From Nitrososphaeria archaeon (GTDB lineage: Archaea > Thermoproteota > Nitrososphaeria > Conexivisphaerales > DTJL01): 60,120 nucleotides of DNA. Positions within the stretch are counted from its first letter, which is position 1; each line of letters opens with the position of its first letter. The stretch is taken from assembly GCA_029775965.1 (NCBI GenBank), contig JARVJU010000012.1:1-60120 (forward strand), in the 5' to 3' direction. The position numbers and the translations under genes were made by a program. Below the pieces are notes generated by a model. The model was not told the DNA's origin, made no database searches, and saw only the letters and a program-made list of their open reading frames with translations. This document shows positions 26,637 through 35,118 of the stretch, one piece after another.

Positions 26637-28655
26637 ATGAGACCTGCAAAGATGAGTCGCATAGCAGTAGTCGGCAGTAAGGACAAAAGGGCACTTGTCC
26701 TTTCCATTCTTCATGACCTTGGAGTGATGCAGATTGAAACTCTGTCAGCTGCAGCTGCATCCCTGGTGAAGAACGAAGTAGATTCATTAGCCTACAGAGA
26801 GGTTAACGAAGAACTTCTCAGAGTGAGGGCATTGCGCACAGCTCTACCGCCAACAGAGGTGAAAGAAAGAAGAAAGTTTTCTTCCCTGGCTGAGCTACTG
26901 CAGATCTCTGGCTCCATCAACATAGATTCAGCAGTATCTCAATTACAGAAAAAGCAGGAAGATCTTTTAGCTGGTATCGAACAGATTGATGATAGGATCA
27001 ATTTAGTAAGGGAGCTTGATTTTATCCAAGCTGACCTGGCGGTACTTAGCCTATCGTCAGTCACATCTTTTTACGGGAAGATCTCAAGGCAAAGATACGA
27101 AAGGTTCAAGCTATCGATAGAATCCATATTGAAGAGGTCCATACTTTATTCTGTGCAGAGTGGTGACCAGGTTAAGGTTGTGATAACAGTCCCGCACGAC
27201 CAGCTTGAGCAGTTCGGCTCAATAATACAAAAGCTGGACGTAAAGCTCCAGAGGATACCTGAGCTGAAAGGCTTCCCAGAGAAGATTCTAGACGAATTAG
27301 CTTCCATCAAATCAGACCTTGAAAATCAACTTTCGTCAGTAAGAAAGGAGCTTATGCAGTTATCGGAGAAGTATTATTCAATCCTTTCAAGCGTAGAGGA
27401 GCAGCTATCTATTGAGGCTAAAAAGGTGGAAATATTATCGAGCCTTGGCTTTACAGAGAGCACGTTTGTTATGGAAGGGTGGATAGCTAAGGATACCATA
27501 CCATTACTGCAAGAGACACTTGACAGGTATACTGAATCCAAAACTTTTGTATTCGAAGTAAAGACAGATGAGAGACCACCAACACTAATGAGAAATCCGA
27601 GGAGGATAAAGCTGTTTGAATCGTTTATCAGATTTTATTCATTGCCACAACCATACGAACTCGATCCAACACCTATCTTCGCATTTACATTCCCTGTCTT
27701 CTTTGGCCTTATGCTTGGAGATGTCGGGTATGGCATAATGATTCTCCTCATCTCAATATGGATAATAAGACATGTGAGAAACAGGGGTAAGACGATAGTT
27801 CCTAAATTCCTTCTTTCGTTTGCAAAGAAGATACTCAGTCCTTCAGCGTACGCTAAGGTTGCTGCTGCAATGATCCCAGGAGCGGTATTAGGTATAATAT
27901 TCGGTTTTCTGTTCGATGGATACTTTGGCTTTCCGTTGAATAAGTATCTTTTTGCCTACCTTAACTCTACCTTTGGTCTGCACCTGCCAGCAAGCGGAGC
28001 CTTCCTTGACCCCCTTTCGACATTTGGCCTTAAGAGTCTGCTGCTTCTCAGCGGATACATAGGGCTCTTCGAAGTATCATTGGGCCTGGTTATAGGTGCT
28101 TTCAACAGCTACTGGACGGGAGAATTCAAGCATTCCATAGGTAAGATTGGCTGGCTACTTGTCTCATGGGGAATAGCACTTACCGGCCTTGCCCTTCTTC
28201 ATCACCAAAACGTTAACCCAACACAGAACTTTATGGTTGCTGGTTACATATCTATGCTTGTTGCTGGTTTTGGAATGGTTATGTTTGGGGAAGGGGCCGG
28301 GTCAATAATAGAATTGCCGTCTATGATAAGTCACATAATATCTTATACAAGGCTTCTTGGCATACTTCTTGCTTCGGTTGTGCTTGCGGGTGTGATAGAC
28401 CAAGTCTTTTTAGGAACGATAGGAGGCGGTATATTCCTTTTGGTCTTTGGCGTCGTTATTCTAGTGATGGGTCAGGCTTTTAACCTGATACTTGCACTTT
28501 TCGAGCCAGGGATTCAGGGGGCAAGGTTGATCTATGTGGAATTCTTTTCTAACTTCTTCCGTGGAAATGGGAGAAGATTCTCTCCTTTTGGCGGTGAAAG
28601 AAGGTATACTGTAAAGGAGATAGAGATACCTCAGGAGACAAAGAAAAAGAAGTAG
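26637..28655 (+). CDS. atpI: A-type ATP synthase subunit I (a subunit, ion channel)
   Basis: 672-aa membrane stator. The first about 330 residues are a soluble helical arm with coiled coils; the second half has about eight transmembrane helices beginning at FAFTFPVFFGLMLGDVGYG. The essential arginine that faces the c-ring glutamate is R572 in SHIISYTRLLGILLAS. Start: ATG 26637 (an adjoining TTG at 26634 is possible). The gene closes the operon and ends 3 nt from the stop of the convergent second subunit C gene. Confidence 0.96.
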   Translation: MRPAKMSRIAVVGSKDKRALVLSILHDLGVMQIETLSAAAASLVKNEVDSLAYREVNEELLRVRALRTALPPTEVKERRKFSSLAELLQISGSINIDSAVSQLQKKQEDLLAGIEQIDDRINLVRELDFIQADLAVLSLSSVTSFYGKISRQRYERFKLSIESILKRSILYSVQSGDQVKVVITVPHDQLEQFGSIIQKLDVKLQRIPELKGFPEKILDELASIKSDLENQLSSVRKELMQLSEKYYSILSSVEEQLSIEAKKVEILSSLGFTESTFVMEGWIAKDTIPLLQETLDRYTESKTFVFEVKTDERPPTLMRNPRRIKLFESFIRFYSLPQPYELDPTPIFAFTFPVFFGLMLGDVGYGIMILLISIWIIRHVRNRGKTIVPKFLLSFAKKILSPSAYAKVAAAMIPGAVLGIIFGFLFDGYFGFPLNKYLFAYLNSTFGLHLPASGAFLDPLSTFGLKSLLLLSGYIGLFEVSLGLVIGAFNSYWTGEFKHSIGKIGWLLVSWGIALTGLALLHHQNVNPTQNFMVAGYISMLVAGFGMVMFGEGAGSIIELPSMISHIISYTRLLGILLASVVLAGVIDQVFLGTIGGGIFLLVFGVVILVMGQAFNLILALFEPGIQGARLIYVEFFSNFFRGNGRRFSPFGGERRYTVKEIEIPQETKKKK

Positions 28656-28658
28656 CAG

Positions 28659-29726
28659 TTACGATTCTAAAAGTATTGATTTTATGTAAGAAACAGGCAG
28701 CTGGTACTGTTTTCCATACACAATTCTTCTTATATTCTCTCTCTCGTACTGGGCTTTAAGTATGAACATAAATATTCCAGTCAACGAAAGGATATCATGC
28801 ATTCTGAATCTCCAGAAGTAGTTCTCAACTATTGCATTATCTATTTCAACTTCAAACTCTGCAATATTTCTTGTTTCGTTAAACCTCTTTATCGCAGGAG
28901 CTATATCAAACCACTGTTTTAATCTTCCAGCCAAGCCAGATAGGTCCTTTGAATCATGTGCTGCGAGAAGGTCTTGGGTTTCAAGAAACCCACCCTGCAG
29001 TAGATGTCTTGACAGTATCTGCTTCTCAATGGGTGAGTCCCTTGACTTCATTATTGTGAGAAGATTCCTCTTCGTTATTTCGGCTCTGATATATTCTCTC
29101 AATGCCCCTTCGTCCCCCTTTCTAAACCTTAGCTCCCACTGCAACCTGGAGTAATAATCGTTAAGCAGCACTGCCTCGAATATTCCCAGGTCTCCACTTC
29201 TGTTAAACTCATTTATATGCTGAAGAAGCAATACTCCGTATCTGTACCTTACAAGCTCCTTTATTACAGACTCTACATCTTTCTGTTCCATCAGAAGTCT
29301 CATGTGGCTAAAAGGGATTACGTTACCCGCAATACCTACTGGCAGATTTCGGGGCGAGATTATGAAAGGCTCAGTCTCTTCTAGCCTCCTTCCAAGGCTC
29401 TTCGCTGCAAGGATAAGCAGTATATCCTCTATATCCCACCTTGATAGAAAGCAAAGCAGTACCCGTTTCCCATAATCTGGGACAACCTGCAAAGCCAATC
29501 GATTTACCTTAACTATATGCCTGTTCAAGGCTACATCGATTGAAATAGGAGGTTTGTAGATGGATGAAGCGGCTTCTATATCTTCCTTGTAACCTGTTTG
29601 AGAAAGAGCATCCTCTATCGCTGGTGGGTCAGGCAGTAAACTTAGCTCCTCCATCGATCTGTATGAAAGGAATTTTTTTACTTCTGCCAAGTAATTGTAT
29701 ACTACCACGTTGCTCTTTTTGTGCAT
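28659..29726 (-). CDS. atpC2: Second A-type ATPase subunit C (paralogue)
   Basis: About 355 aa, aligned over its whole length with the operon copy at 20150 (shared blocks include LILAAKSLGR, LEETEPF, NLPVGIAGNVIP, SGDLG and RRIVY-KQY). It is full length and without frame breaks, so a duplicated central-stalk connector rather than a relic. It is on the opposite strand, end to end with the operon, and lies 52 nt behind the second K gene, so the two form a rotor-specific pair. ATG 29726 is taken as start; an in-frame TTG at 29750 adds eight residues. Which C partners which K ring cannot be read from the sequence. Confidence 0.9.
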   Translation of the reverse strand: MHKKSNVVVYNYLAEVKKFLSYRSMEELSLLPDPPAIEDALSQTGYKEDIEAASSIYKPPISIDVALNRHIVKVNRLALQVVPDYGKRVLLCFLSRWDIEDILLILAAKSLGRRLEETEPFIISPRNLPVGIAGNVIPFSHMRLLMEQKDVESVIKELVRYRYGVLLLQHINEFNRSGDLGIFEAVLLNDYYSRLQWELRFRKGDEGALREYIRAEITKRNLLTIMKSRDSPIEKQILSRHLLQGGFLETQDLLAAHDSKDLSGLAGRLKQWFDIAPAIKRFNETRNIAEFEVEIDNAIVENYFWRFRMHDILSLTGIFMFILKAQYERENIRRIVYGKQYQLPVSYIKSILLES

Positions 29727-29778
29727 CTGATGGGTAGAAGACAGGCTCAATTAGCTTCCACTTGCCTTTTACAGAAAT

Positions 29779-30012
29779 TCAGAAGACATTAAGCAGTAAT
29801 ATGACACCCAGTACAAATCCAACTATCCATAGGGTTTCTGGGACAACAAAGAAAAAGAGCACCTGTCCGAACCTTTCAGGCTTTTCTCCTATTATCCCCA
29901 TCCCTGCAGCTCCCATTTGTTGCTGTGCATAGGCAGTTGCTATAAGGCCAGCAGCCATAACTATCGCAGCGCCTATCACTTCTGCTATAGCTAGCTCTAA
30001 TGGTATCGCCAA
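29779..30012 (-). CDS. atpK2: Second A-type ATPase proteolipid subunit K (paralogue)
   Basis: 77-aa two-helix proteolipid, nearly identical to the operon K in the second helix (RFGQVLFFFVVPETLWIVGFVLG, with ion-binding E59) but clearly different in the first helix and N-terminus (AIVMAAGLIATAYAQQQMG against AIVIAGGLIGTGIAQQGIG). Start is TTG 30012. Gene order K2-C2 suggests coexpression. The divergent first helix is where ion-coordinating and ring-packing residues reside, so a c-ring with different stoichiometry or ion preference is possible. Confidence 0.92.
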   Translation of the reverse strand: MAIPLELAIAEVIGAAIVMAAGLIATAYAQQQMGAAGMGIIGEKPERFGQVLFFFVVPETLWIVGFVLGVILLLNVF

Positions 30013-30107
30013 TTCAATTCACCCAGTATATTTCTTATATCCAATAAATAAAAATTAGTCTGTTCAAAGACGGTTAATTGTAATCAAACGTACATAATTG
30101 CAAGTTG

Positions 30108-31133
30108 CTATCCTTTTCTTCTCGGTCTGAGTACTTTAAGTGTCTGCCACAAGCTGGGATTAACGCCTGTTATCATAAAATTCCTCTTGAACCAGATAAA
30201 TATCCTTACCGCTGCAGGAAAGCTGTTGAAGAAATTATCCTTATGGTTTATCTTTCTTAAAATATAGTCGTATGATAGATCATATGCAGAAAATTTCTTC
30301 TTTATGCTCTTCGAGTATCTCATTGCATCATCAAGATTCTCGCTAAGCAGCTTAGCTGCAAACATGCTTGGCAATATACCCTCCCCTAGTATAGGATAAA
30401 CTGTTCCTATCGCTTCTCCAACACCTATGACCTTTTCTCGTCTATGAGGAGTAACAGAGCTTGGAGCAGCTACCCTTATCGGTTTACCCATGGTCCTTAC
30501 TTTTTCAGCAGGAGGGTACCTCTTTAGAAAATCTTCAACTTTAGCCCTGTGATGCTTGAGTATATCTCCTGCACCAACAAAAGCGTCATGGTCACCTAGA
30601 GGGAAATACCACAGATAACCTGTAAAGTTACTGAAAGGTTCTATATAGAAGTCATCAAAGGGTAATTCTTTATACTTTACCAGCCATTGAAATGTTGGAA
30701 GTATCATATCTCTGCCAGTCTGCACTGGACCTAGCACCTTTCTGTACGGGCCGGTAGCATCGATAACAAGGTCATACTTATCATCCAGCTCTCCTTGTCT
30801 AACAAATGTATCAAAATGGACATTTAACCCATCTGCAACATCATGGATCATCCTTGGTTTGTCGAACGTAACAAGCTCAGGAGCATCTATTGAAAATATT
30901 TCGTTGAAAGCGCTTATGTACATCTTTTTTCCTTTATGCAGTATGTAATCTTCAAAGTTCACTCCTATCTGTTTGAGCAACTGCCTTGCACCTCCTTCAG
31001 CTGTTGCCCATGCGCAGATGCTTGTGAACCTGTCCTTCTCTTGTCCTTCGTAGATATCAACCTGATGTTTATCTGCCAGCAGTGCTCCGAGGTAGCTACC
31101 TGCCGGTCCCAGACCTGCTATGGCTATCTTCAT
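30108..31133 (-). CDS. Geranylgeranyl reductase-like FAD protein
   Basis: 341 aa starting MKIAIAGLGPAGSYLG, a Rossmann FAD-binding motif (GxGxxG), with a second FAD-contact segment DLVIDATGPYRKVLG and the C-terminal IGVGEAIGTVYPILGEGI that binds the pyrophosphate. This is the arrangement of archaeal geranylgeranyl reductases, which saturate the isoprenoid chains of membrane lipids; related halogenase and hydroxylase families share the fold. The GGR-type YxWxFP-like stretch GYLWYFPLG supports the reductase. ATG 31133 has an AGGA site upstream; the frame open to 31244 is probably leader. Confidence 0.82.
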   Translation of the reverse strand: MKIAIAGLGPAGSYLGALLADKHQVDIYEGQEKDRFTSICAWATAEGGARQLLKQIGVNFEDYILHKGKKMYISAFNEIFSIDAPELVTFDKPRMIHDVADGLNVHFDTFVRQGELDDKYDLVIDATGPYRKVLGPVQTGRDMILPTFQWLVKYKELPFDDFYIEPFSNFTGYLWYFPLGDHDAFVGAGDILKHHRAKVEDFLKRYPPAEKVRTMGKPIRVAAPSSVTPHRREKVIGVGEAIGTVYPILGEGILPSMFAAKLLSENLDDAMRYSKSIKKKFSAYDLSYDYILRKINHKDNFFNSFPAAVRIFIWFKRNFMITGVNPSLWQTLKVLRPRRKG

Positions 31134-31341
31134 TGCAATTCCTGCATCCAAGTGGTCAATGGATACAGATATACTTTTGTTCATCATCAGGCGAAGGTAA
31201 GCAAGTAAACATCTATGCAAAGTTACATACAGTATGACGCCCAAGCTATGAATTAATCCGATTTTTTTGGCTTGGAAGATAAAATAAATTTAAAAGCATA
31301 CAAAATCAGAGCTTCAGTGGGGGCCATGGGAGGGCACGCTC

Positions 31342-31707
31342 TTGGCGTTGCTGACAGACGGCTCGTTTTGGTTTGTAATATATATATTGCTACTTATGGG
31401 AGCAGGTCTGACCTTCTACGCAGTGGCTTTTGCTTTAGCTCCTAGGAAGAGCAGTGCTATCAAGGAGGACACCTTCGAGAGTGGCCAGCTTCCTCCTGGT
31501 GAGAAACGTGTCAGGCTGGTAATGCAGTATTTTGTATTTCTTCTTCTCTTTCTCGTATTTGACGTCGTATCTATGTTTTTATTTTCTTGGGGATACTTTT
31601 TCTTCAGCTATACTCAAACTCAGTCATTGTATCCTGTTTTATTCTTGCTGTTTGTAATACCGTCGATATACGTAACAGTGAAAATTGCCAGGCAGGTGAG
31701 TGTATGA
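31342..31707 (+). CDS. nuoA: Complex I subunit A (NuoA)
   Basis: 121-aa, three-helix membrane subunit near the quinone site. Family signals are EDTFESGQLPPGEKRVRLVMQYF between helices 1 and 2 (the conserved glutamate and YESGI-like loop) and LVFDVVSMFLFSW in helix 2 with the essential acidic residue. Start is TTG 31342; a TATA element at about 31288-31295 lies upstream. It opens a ten-kilobase membrane-arm operon but is followed directly by nuoH instead of nuoB, C and D. Confidence 0.92.
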   Translation: MALLTDGSFWFVIYILLLMGAGLTFYAVAFALAPRKSSAIKEDTFESGQLPPGEKRVRLVMQYFVFLLLFLVFDVVSMFLFSWGYFFFSYTQTQSLYPVLFLLFVIPSIYVTVKIARQVSV

Positions 31708-32817
31708 ATGCAGAGTGAAACATTTACCAAAAGCTTTCTGAGAGCTATAGGCATAGCCTCTGCCGCAATTCTAATCTTCGTCATTTACTTGATTCGATAC
31801 CCAATTCTGCAAGTGCTTTATCTTCTTGTGACAAATCCATTAGCAATAGCTACAACAGACCTCTTCAAAGTGATAATATTTCCTGGCCTTCTCTACATGA
31901 GCCTTATTCCTCTTATAGCAGAATGGGTAGAAAGAAAGCTTGTTGCAAGGGTTCAGGTAAGGATAGGTCCATACTACGTTGGAGGATGGGAAGGATTTCT
32001 TCAGCCTATAGCAGACCTTTTTAAGCTTCTATTCAAGGAAGTGATAATCCCAAAAAATTCTGACAGGCTTGTTTTTCTCTTCTCACCTATACTTGCATTT
32101 ACTGTAGCAGCTATTCCTACAGTGCTGGTTCCCTATAGCAAAACATTTGTCATCTGGAATTATGCATACGGTGTACTTCTTTTTTTTGCTTTACTTGCCT
32201 TCTTCCCTCTAGTTGTGCTTTTGGCTGCATGGAGCAGTAACAACAAGTATTCTCTGATAGGAGGCCTGAGAGCACTTTACCAGCAGGCATCTTATGAGAT
32301 CCCAATCTTTCTATCCGTTCTACCTTCAGTAATGCTGGCAGGATCCCTAAATTTCATCGGGATAGTAGAAGCGCAGGCTAGAATCTGGTTTATAGCATTT
32401 GCACCCATATCGGCAATAGTCTTCTTCGTCGCAATGCTTGCTGAAATGGAAAGGGTGCCTTTTGACATGCCTGAAGCAGATAGCGAGCTTGTTTCTGGAT
32501 GGACCACAGAATATTCAGGGATAGCATGGGGTCTTTATCAATTCGGTATTTATGTCAAGCTCCTGGCCTTCGCAGGTGTATTTGCCACACTTTTCCTTGG
32601 TGGATTTCTTGGACCTTCGTTCTTACCCCACTTTATCTGGGCTTTTATCAAGGTCCTAATTGTGGTGTTGATTCTGCTGAGCACCAGAGCATTCTGGCCT
32701 AGAATAAGGATAGACCAGCTGGTTAGAGGAGGATGGAAATTCCTGATTCCTCTTGCCATACTCAATATAATACTTCTGTTCATCTTTCAACCATACCTTT
32801 CTGCCATTCTGAGGTGA
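31708..32817 (+). CDS. nuoH: Complex I subunit H (NuoH)
   Basis: 369-aa membrane subunit that forms the heel of the arm and much of the quinone channel. Signatures: WVERKLVARVQVRIGPYYVG, the GFLQPIADLFKLLFKE loop and the characteristic MERVPFDMPEADSELVSGWTTEYSG. About eight helices are visible. ATG 31708 follows the nuoA stop directly (TGAATG). No nuoI follows; instead nuoJ begins 5 nt after its stop. Confidence 0.96.
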   Translation: MQSETFTKSFLRAIGIASAAILIFVIYLIRYPILQVLYLLVTNPLAIATTDLFKVIIFPGLLYMSLIPLIAEWVERKLVARVQVRIGPYYVGGWEGFLQPIADLFKLLFKEVIIPKNSDRLVFLFSPILAFTVAAIPTVLVPYSKTFVIWNYAYGVLLFFALLAFFPLVVLLAAWSSNNKYSLIGGLRALYQQASYEIPIFLSVLPSVMLAGSLNFIGIVEAQARIWFIAFAPISAIVFFVAMLAEMERVPFDMPEADSELVSGWTTEYSGIAWGLYQFGIYVKLLAFAGVFATLFLGGFLGPSFLPHFIWAFIKVLIVVLILLSTRAFWPRIRIDQLVRGGWKFLIPLAILNIILLFIFQPYLSAILR

Positions 32818-32822
32818 AAATC

Positions 32823-33314
32823 ATGGATTATCTTATTCCTGTTGCGATAGCAGTATTCTCAGCTGTTGCAGCAATATTAGCACTTGAGGCAAGGAGAATG
32901 GTTTACGGAGCAATATCGTTAGCCCTTTTCTTTGCAGGTCTTTCGTTATTCTTCTTCTATCTTGACCTGCCTTACCTTGCAGTCTTCCAGCTTATAGTCT
33001 ATGTCGGAGCTATAGCTGTTCTGATAATGTTTACTGTAATGATAGTTGGTGAAAAGGAAACAAAAGAAGGAAGATTGTCTCTGCTTTTGCTAGGAGTACT
33101 GGGATTCATAACAATTGTAGGTAGTTTTGTATTTGCTATAGAGTATTTTTCATCCTTGCCTGTTGCGCAGACAGCACCTTCCTTCAACTTCATTGATTTG
33201 TCTAAGGCTGTAGTATCACAGTATGGACTGCTTTTGATAGTGCTAGCATGCCTACTAACAGCATCCGCATACGGGGCTATAACACTAGCAAGAAGGGAGG
33301 AAGTACAAAAATGA
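32823..33314 (+). CDS. nuoJ: Complex I subunit J (NuoJ)
   Basis: 163-aa, five-helix subunit. The third helix carries the family pi-bulge pattern VYVGAIAVLIMFTVMI, important for the conformational wave that couples quinone reduction to ion pumping. ATG 32823 is chosen because the longer open frame upstream reads into nuoH. It overlaps nuoK by 4 nt (ATGA). Confidence 0.92.
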   Translation: MDYLIPVAIAVFSAVAAILALEARRMVYGAISLALFFAGLSLFFFYLDLPYLAVFQLIVYVGAIAVLIMFTVMIVGEKETKEGRLSLLLLGVLGFITIVGSFVFAIEYFSSLPVAQTAPSFNFIDLSKAVVSQYGLLLIVLACLLTASAYGAITLARREEVQK

Positions 33315-33619
33315 ATGAGCTAGCCATTTTTATCATATTTTCCACTCTCTTCCTAGCTATAGGTGTGTATGGACTGCTTTCCAAAAGAAATGCAATAAGA
33401 ATACTCTTTGCCATAGAGATAATAATAAACGCTGCTAATCTTAACATAGGTGCCTTCGCTAGATACATGCCTTACAGTCTTGGCTCAGCACAAGCCATAG
33501 CTATATTTGTTATAGGTGTTGCAGCTGCAGAAGCAGCCATAGGGCTTGCTATAATAATCGAAGCGTTTAGACTAAGAAGCAAGGTAGAGTTGGATGAAAT
33601 GAAGGAGATGAAGGGATAG
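33311..33619 (+). CDS. nuoK: Complex I subunit K (NuoK)
   Basis: 102-aa, three-helix antiporter-related subunit (MrpC-like). The two conserved helix glutamates are present: one in RILFAIEIIINAANLN and one in AAAEAAIGLAIIIEAFR, which form the E-channel in the membrane arm. The start ATG overlaps the nuoJ stop. Normal length. Confidence 0.94.
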   Translation: MNELAIFIIFSTLFLAIGVYGLLSKRNAIRILFAIEIIINAANLNIGAFARYMPYSLGSAQAIAIFVIGVAAAEAAIGLAIIIEAFRLRSKVELDEMKEMKG

Positions 33620-33621
33620 AG

Positions 33622-35118
33622 ATGTATCCTCTGCTTCTTCTTTCTATGGTTGTGGTGCTTGCAGGATCATTCATCAGTCTAGCAGTCAAAGGAAGGAAAG
33701 CAACTTCACTAGTAGCCACATCAAGTCTACTGATTTCTTTTCTTATTCTGCTATCTGCCTCCTTGATATCAGAATCCCTTTTCCAAGGGAATGTGTCATA
33801 TGTTGAGGTATATTCTTGGCATCCGTTTGGCACAGCAGGCTTCAGGTTGGATGGGTTGAGTGTAACTTTCGCTCTGATAGTTCTGCTTGTATCTTTAATG
33901 GCATCAATCTTCTCTTCATCATACATGGATAAAAGGTTCAAAGAGATAACGAATGCTAGATGGTCCGTTTACTATTTTCTGCTCCTTCTTTTCAGCTTCG
34001 GCATGCTTGGCACGGTTCTTGCAACGAATATAGTAGAATTCTACATATTCTTTGAAGTGATGCTTATACCTTCATACTTTCTTATAGCAGAATTTGGGCA
34101 TTCAAACAAGGATAAGGCTTCATTTTCTTACTTTATCTGGACGCATATTGGAGCACTTCTTATGCTTGCAGGTCTGATAGCTTTAGCATATTCTACCAGA
34201 ACGCTGGATATTCAACAGGCAGCCAGAAATGCAATAACTCTTCCAGCAGGCATTGAATTCTACATTGCTCTTGCAATAACACTAGGACTCATGGTAAAGA
34301 TGGCAGGCTTTGGGCTTCATGCTTGGCTCCCTGGTGCTTATACAGAAGCGCCTGCACCTGTTTCAGCACTACTATCTGCAGCAATGTCTGGAATTGCCGG
34401 TTACGGTATCATAAGATTAGTTGCACTTACACTGCCTGGTGGTTTTTCCTACATAGCTCCGTGGCTTGTAGTCTGGGGGCTGATATCAATTGTTTATGGT
34501 GCCATTATGGCGCTAGCTCAGGATGACCTGAAACTCCTGCTCTCCTACTCAAGCATAAGTCAGATGGGCTATATGACTCTGGGAATAGGATCCTTTACAG
34601 CCTTTGGGATAGCTGGTTCTGTGGCGCTGTATGCTTCTAATGGGTTTGGTAAGGGGGCTCTCTTTATGGTAGCTGGGATAATAGCTTCTTTGATAAGCAA
34701 CAGATCCATGTCGAGTATGGGAGGCCTAGCCAAGAAACTACCATCTACTTCTACTTTTTCTATCATAGCCTTTCTGACTATGATGGGTGTTCCCCCTACG
34801 TTCGGCTTTATAGCAGAGTTCTTCATCTTTCAAGGTGCCTTCGCTTCTGCAGTTATAGCAGGATCTTACCTCAGGTTGACAGTTGCATTGATAGCACTTC
34901 TTGGTACTATCTTGACAACCTCATATTCCTTGTTTGCGATAAAGAAGATCTTCTTCGGACAGCTATCTGAGCAGAACAGCAAGCTAGAAGAAGCCTCCTT
35001 AGCATTCATACTACCTGTAGCAATTCTTTGCGCAGTATCACTAATTCTGGGAATAACGCCTTTTCTCTTTAACACCGCCTTTTCCTTTGTGAATTCTAGC
35101 ATGGGGGGTATAGGATAA
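33622..35118 (+). CDS. Antiporter-like complex I subunit, first NuoM-type copy
   Basis: 498 aa, 14 helices, proton-translocating antiporter family. TM5 glutamate E145 (YIFFEVMLIP), TM7 lysine in LGLMVKMAGFGLHAWLPGAY and TM12 glutamate in GFIAEFFIF are present. In TM8, where the normal second lysine is expected (compare SVLLAGLLLKLGGFGFLRF in the later copy), this protein has G257 (SALLSAAMSGIAGYGIIRL). It follows nuoK by 2 nt and overlaps nuoL (TAATG). Its position before nuoL, with a second M between L and N, makes it an additional fourth pump-like subunit. It is more M/N than L-like, since no lateral C-terminal helix is seen. Confidence 0.88.
   Translation: MYPLLLLSMVVVLAGSFISLAVKGRKATSLVATSSLLISFLILLSASLISESLFQGNVSYVEVYSWHPFGTAGFRLDGLSVTFALIVLLVSLMASIFSSSYMDKRFKEITNARWSVYYFLLLLFSFGMLGTVLATNIVEFYIFFEVMLIPSYFLIAEFGHSNKDKASFSYFIWTHIGALLMLAGLIALAYSTRTLDIQQAARNAITLPAGIEFYIALAITLGLMVKMAGFGLHAWLPGAYTEAPAPVSALLSAAMSGIAGYGIIRLVALTLPGGFSYIAPWLVVWGLISIVYGAIMALAQDDLKLLLSYSSISQMGYMTLGIGSFTAFGIAGSVALYASNGFGKGALFMVAGIIASLISNRSMSSMGGLAKKLPSTSTFSIIAFLTMMGVPPTFGFIAEFFIFQGAFASAVIAGSYLRLTVALIALLGTILTTSYSLFAIKKIFFGQLSEQNSKLEEASLAFILPVAILCAVSLILGITPFLFNTAFSFVNSSMGGIG

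Noticed and set aside
33622-35118. Mrp-type or hydrogenase membrane subunit for the first M copy
   Set aside because: It lies between nuoK and nuoL with coupled starts, and no other Mrp or hydrogenase gene is near; complex I membership is simpler.
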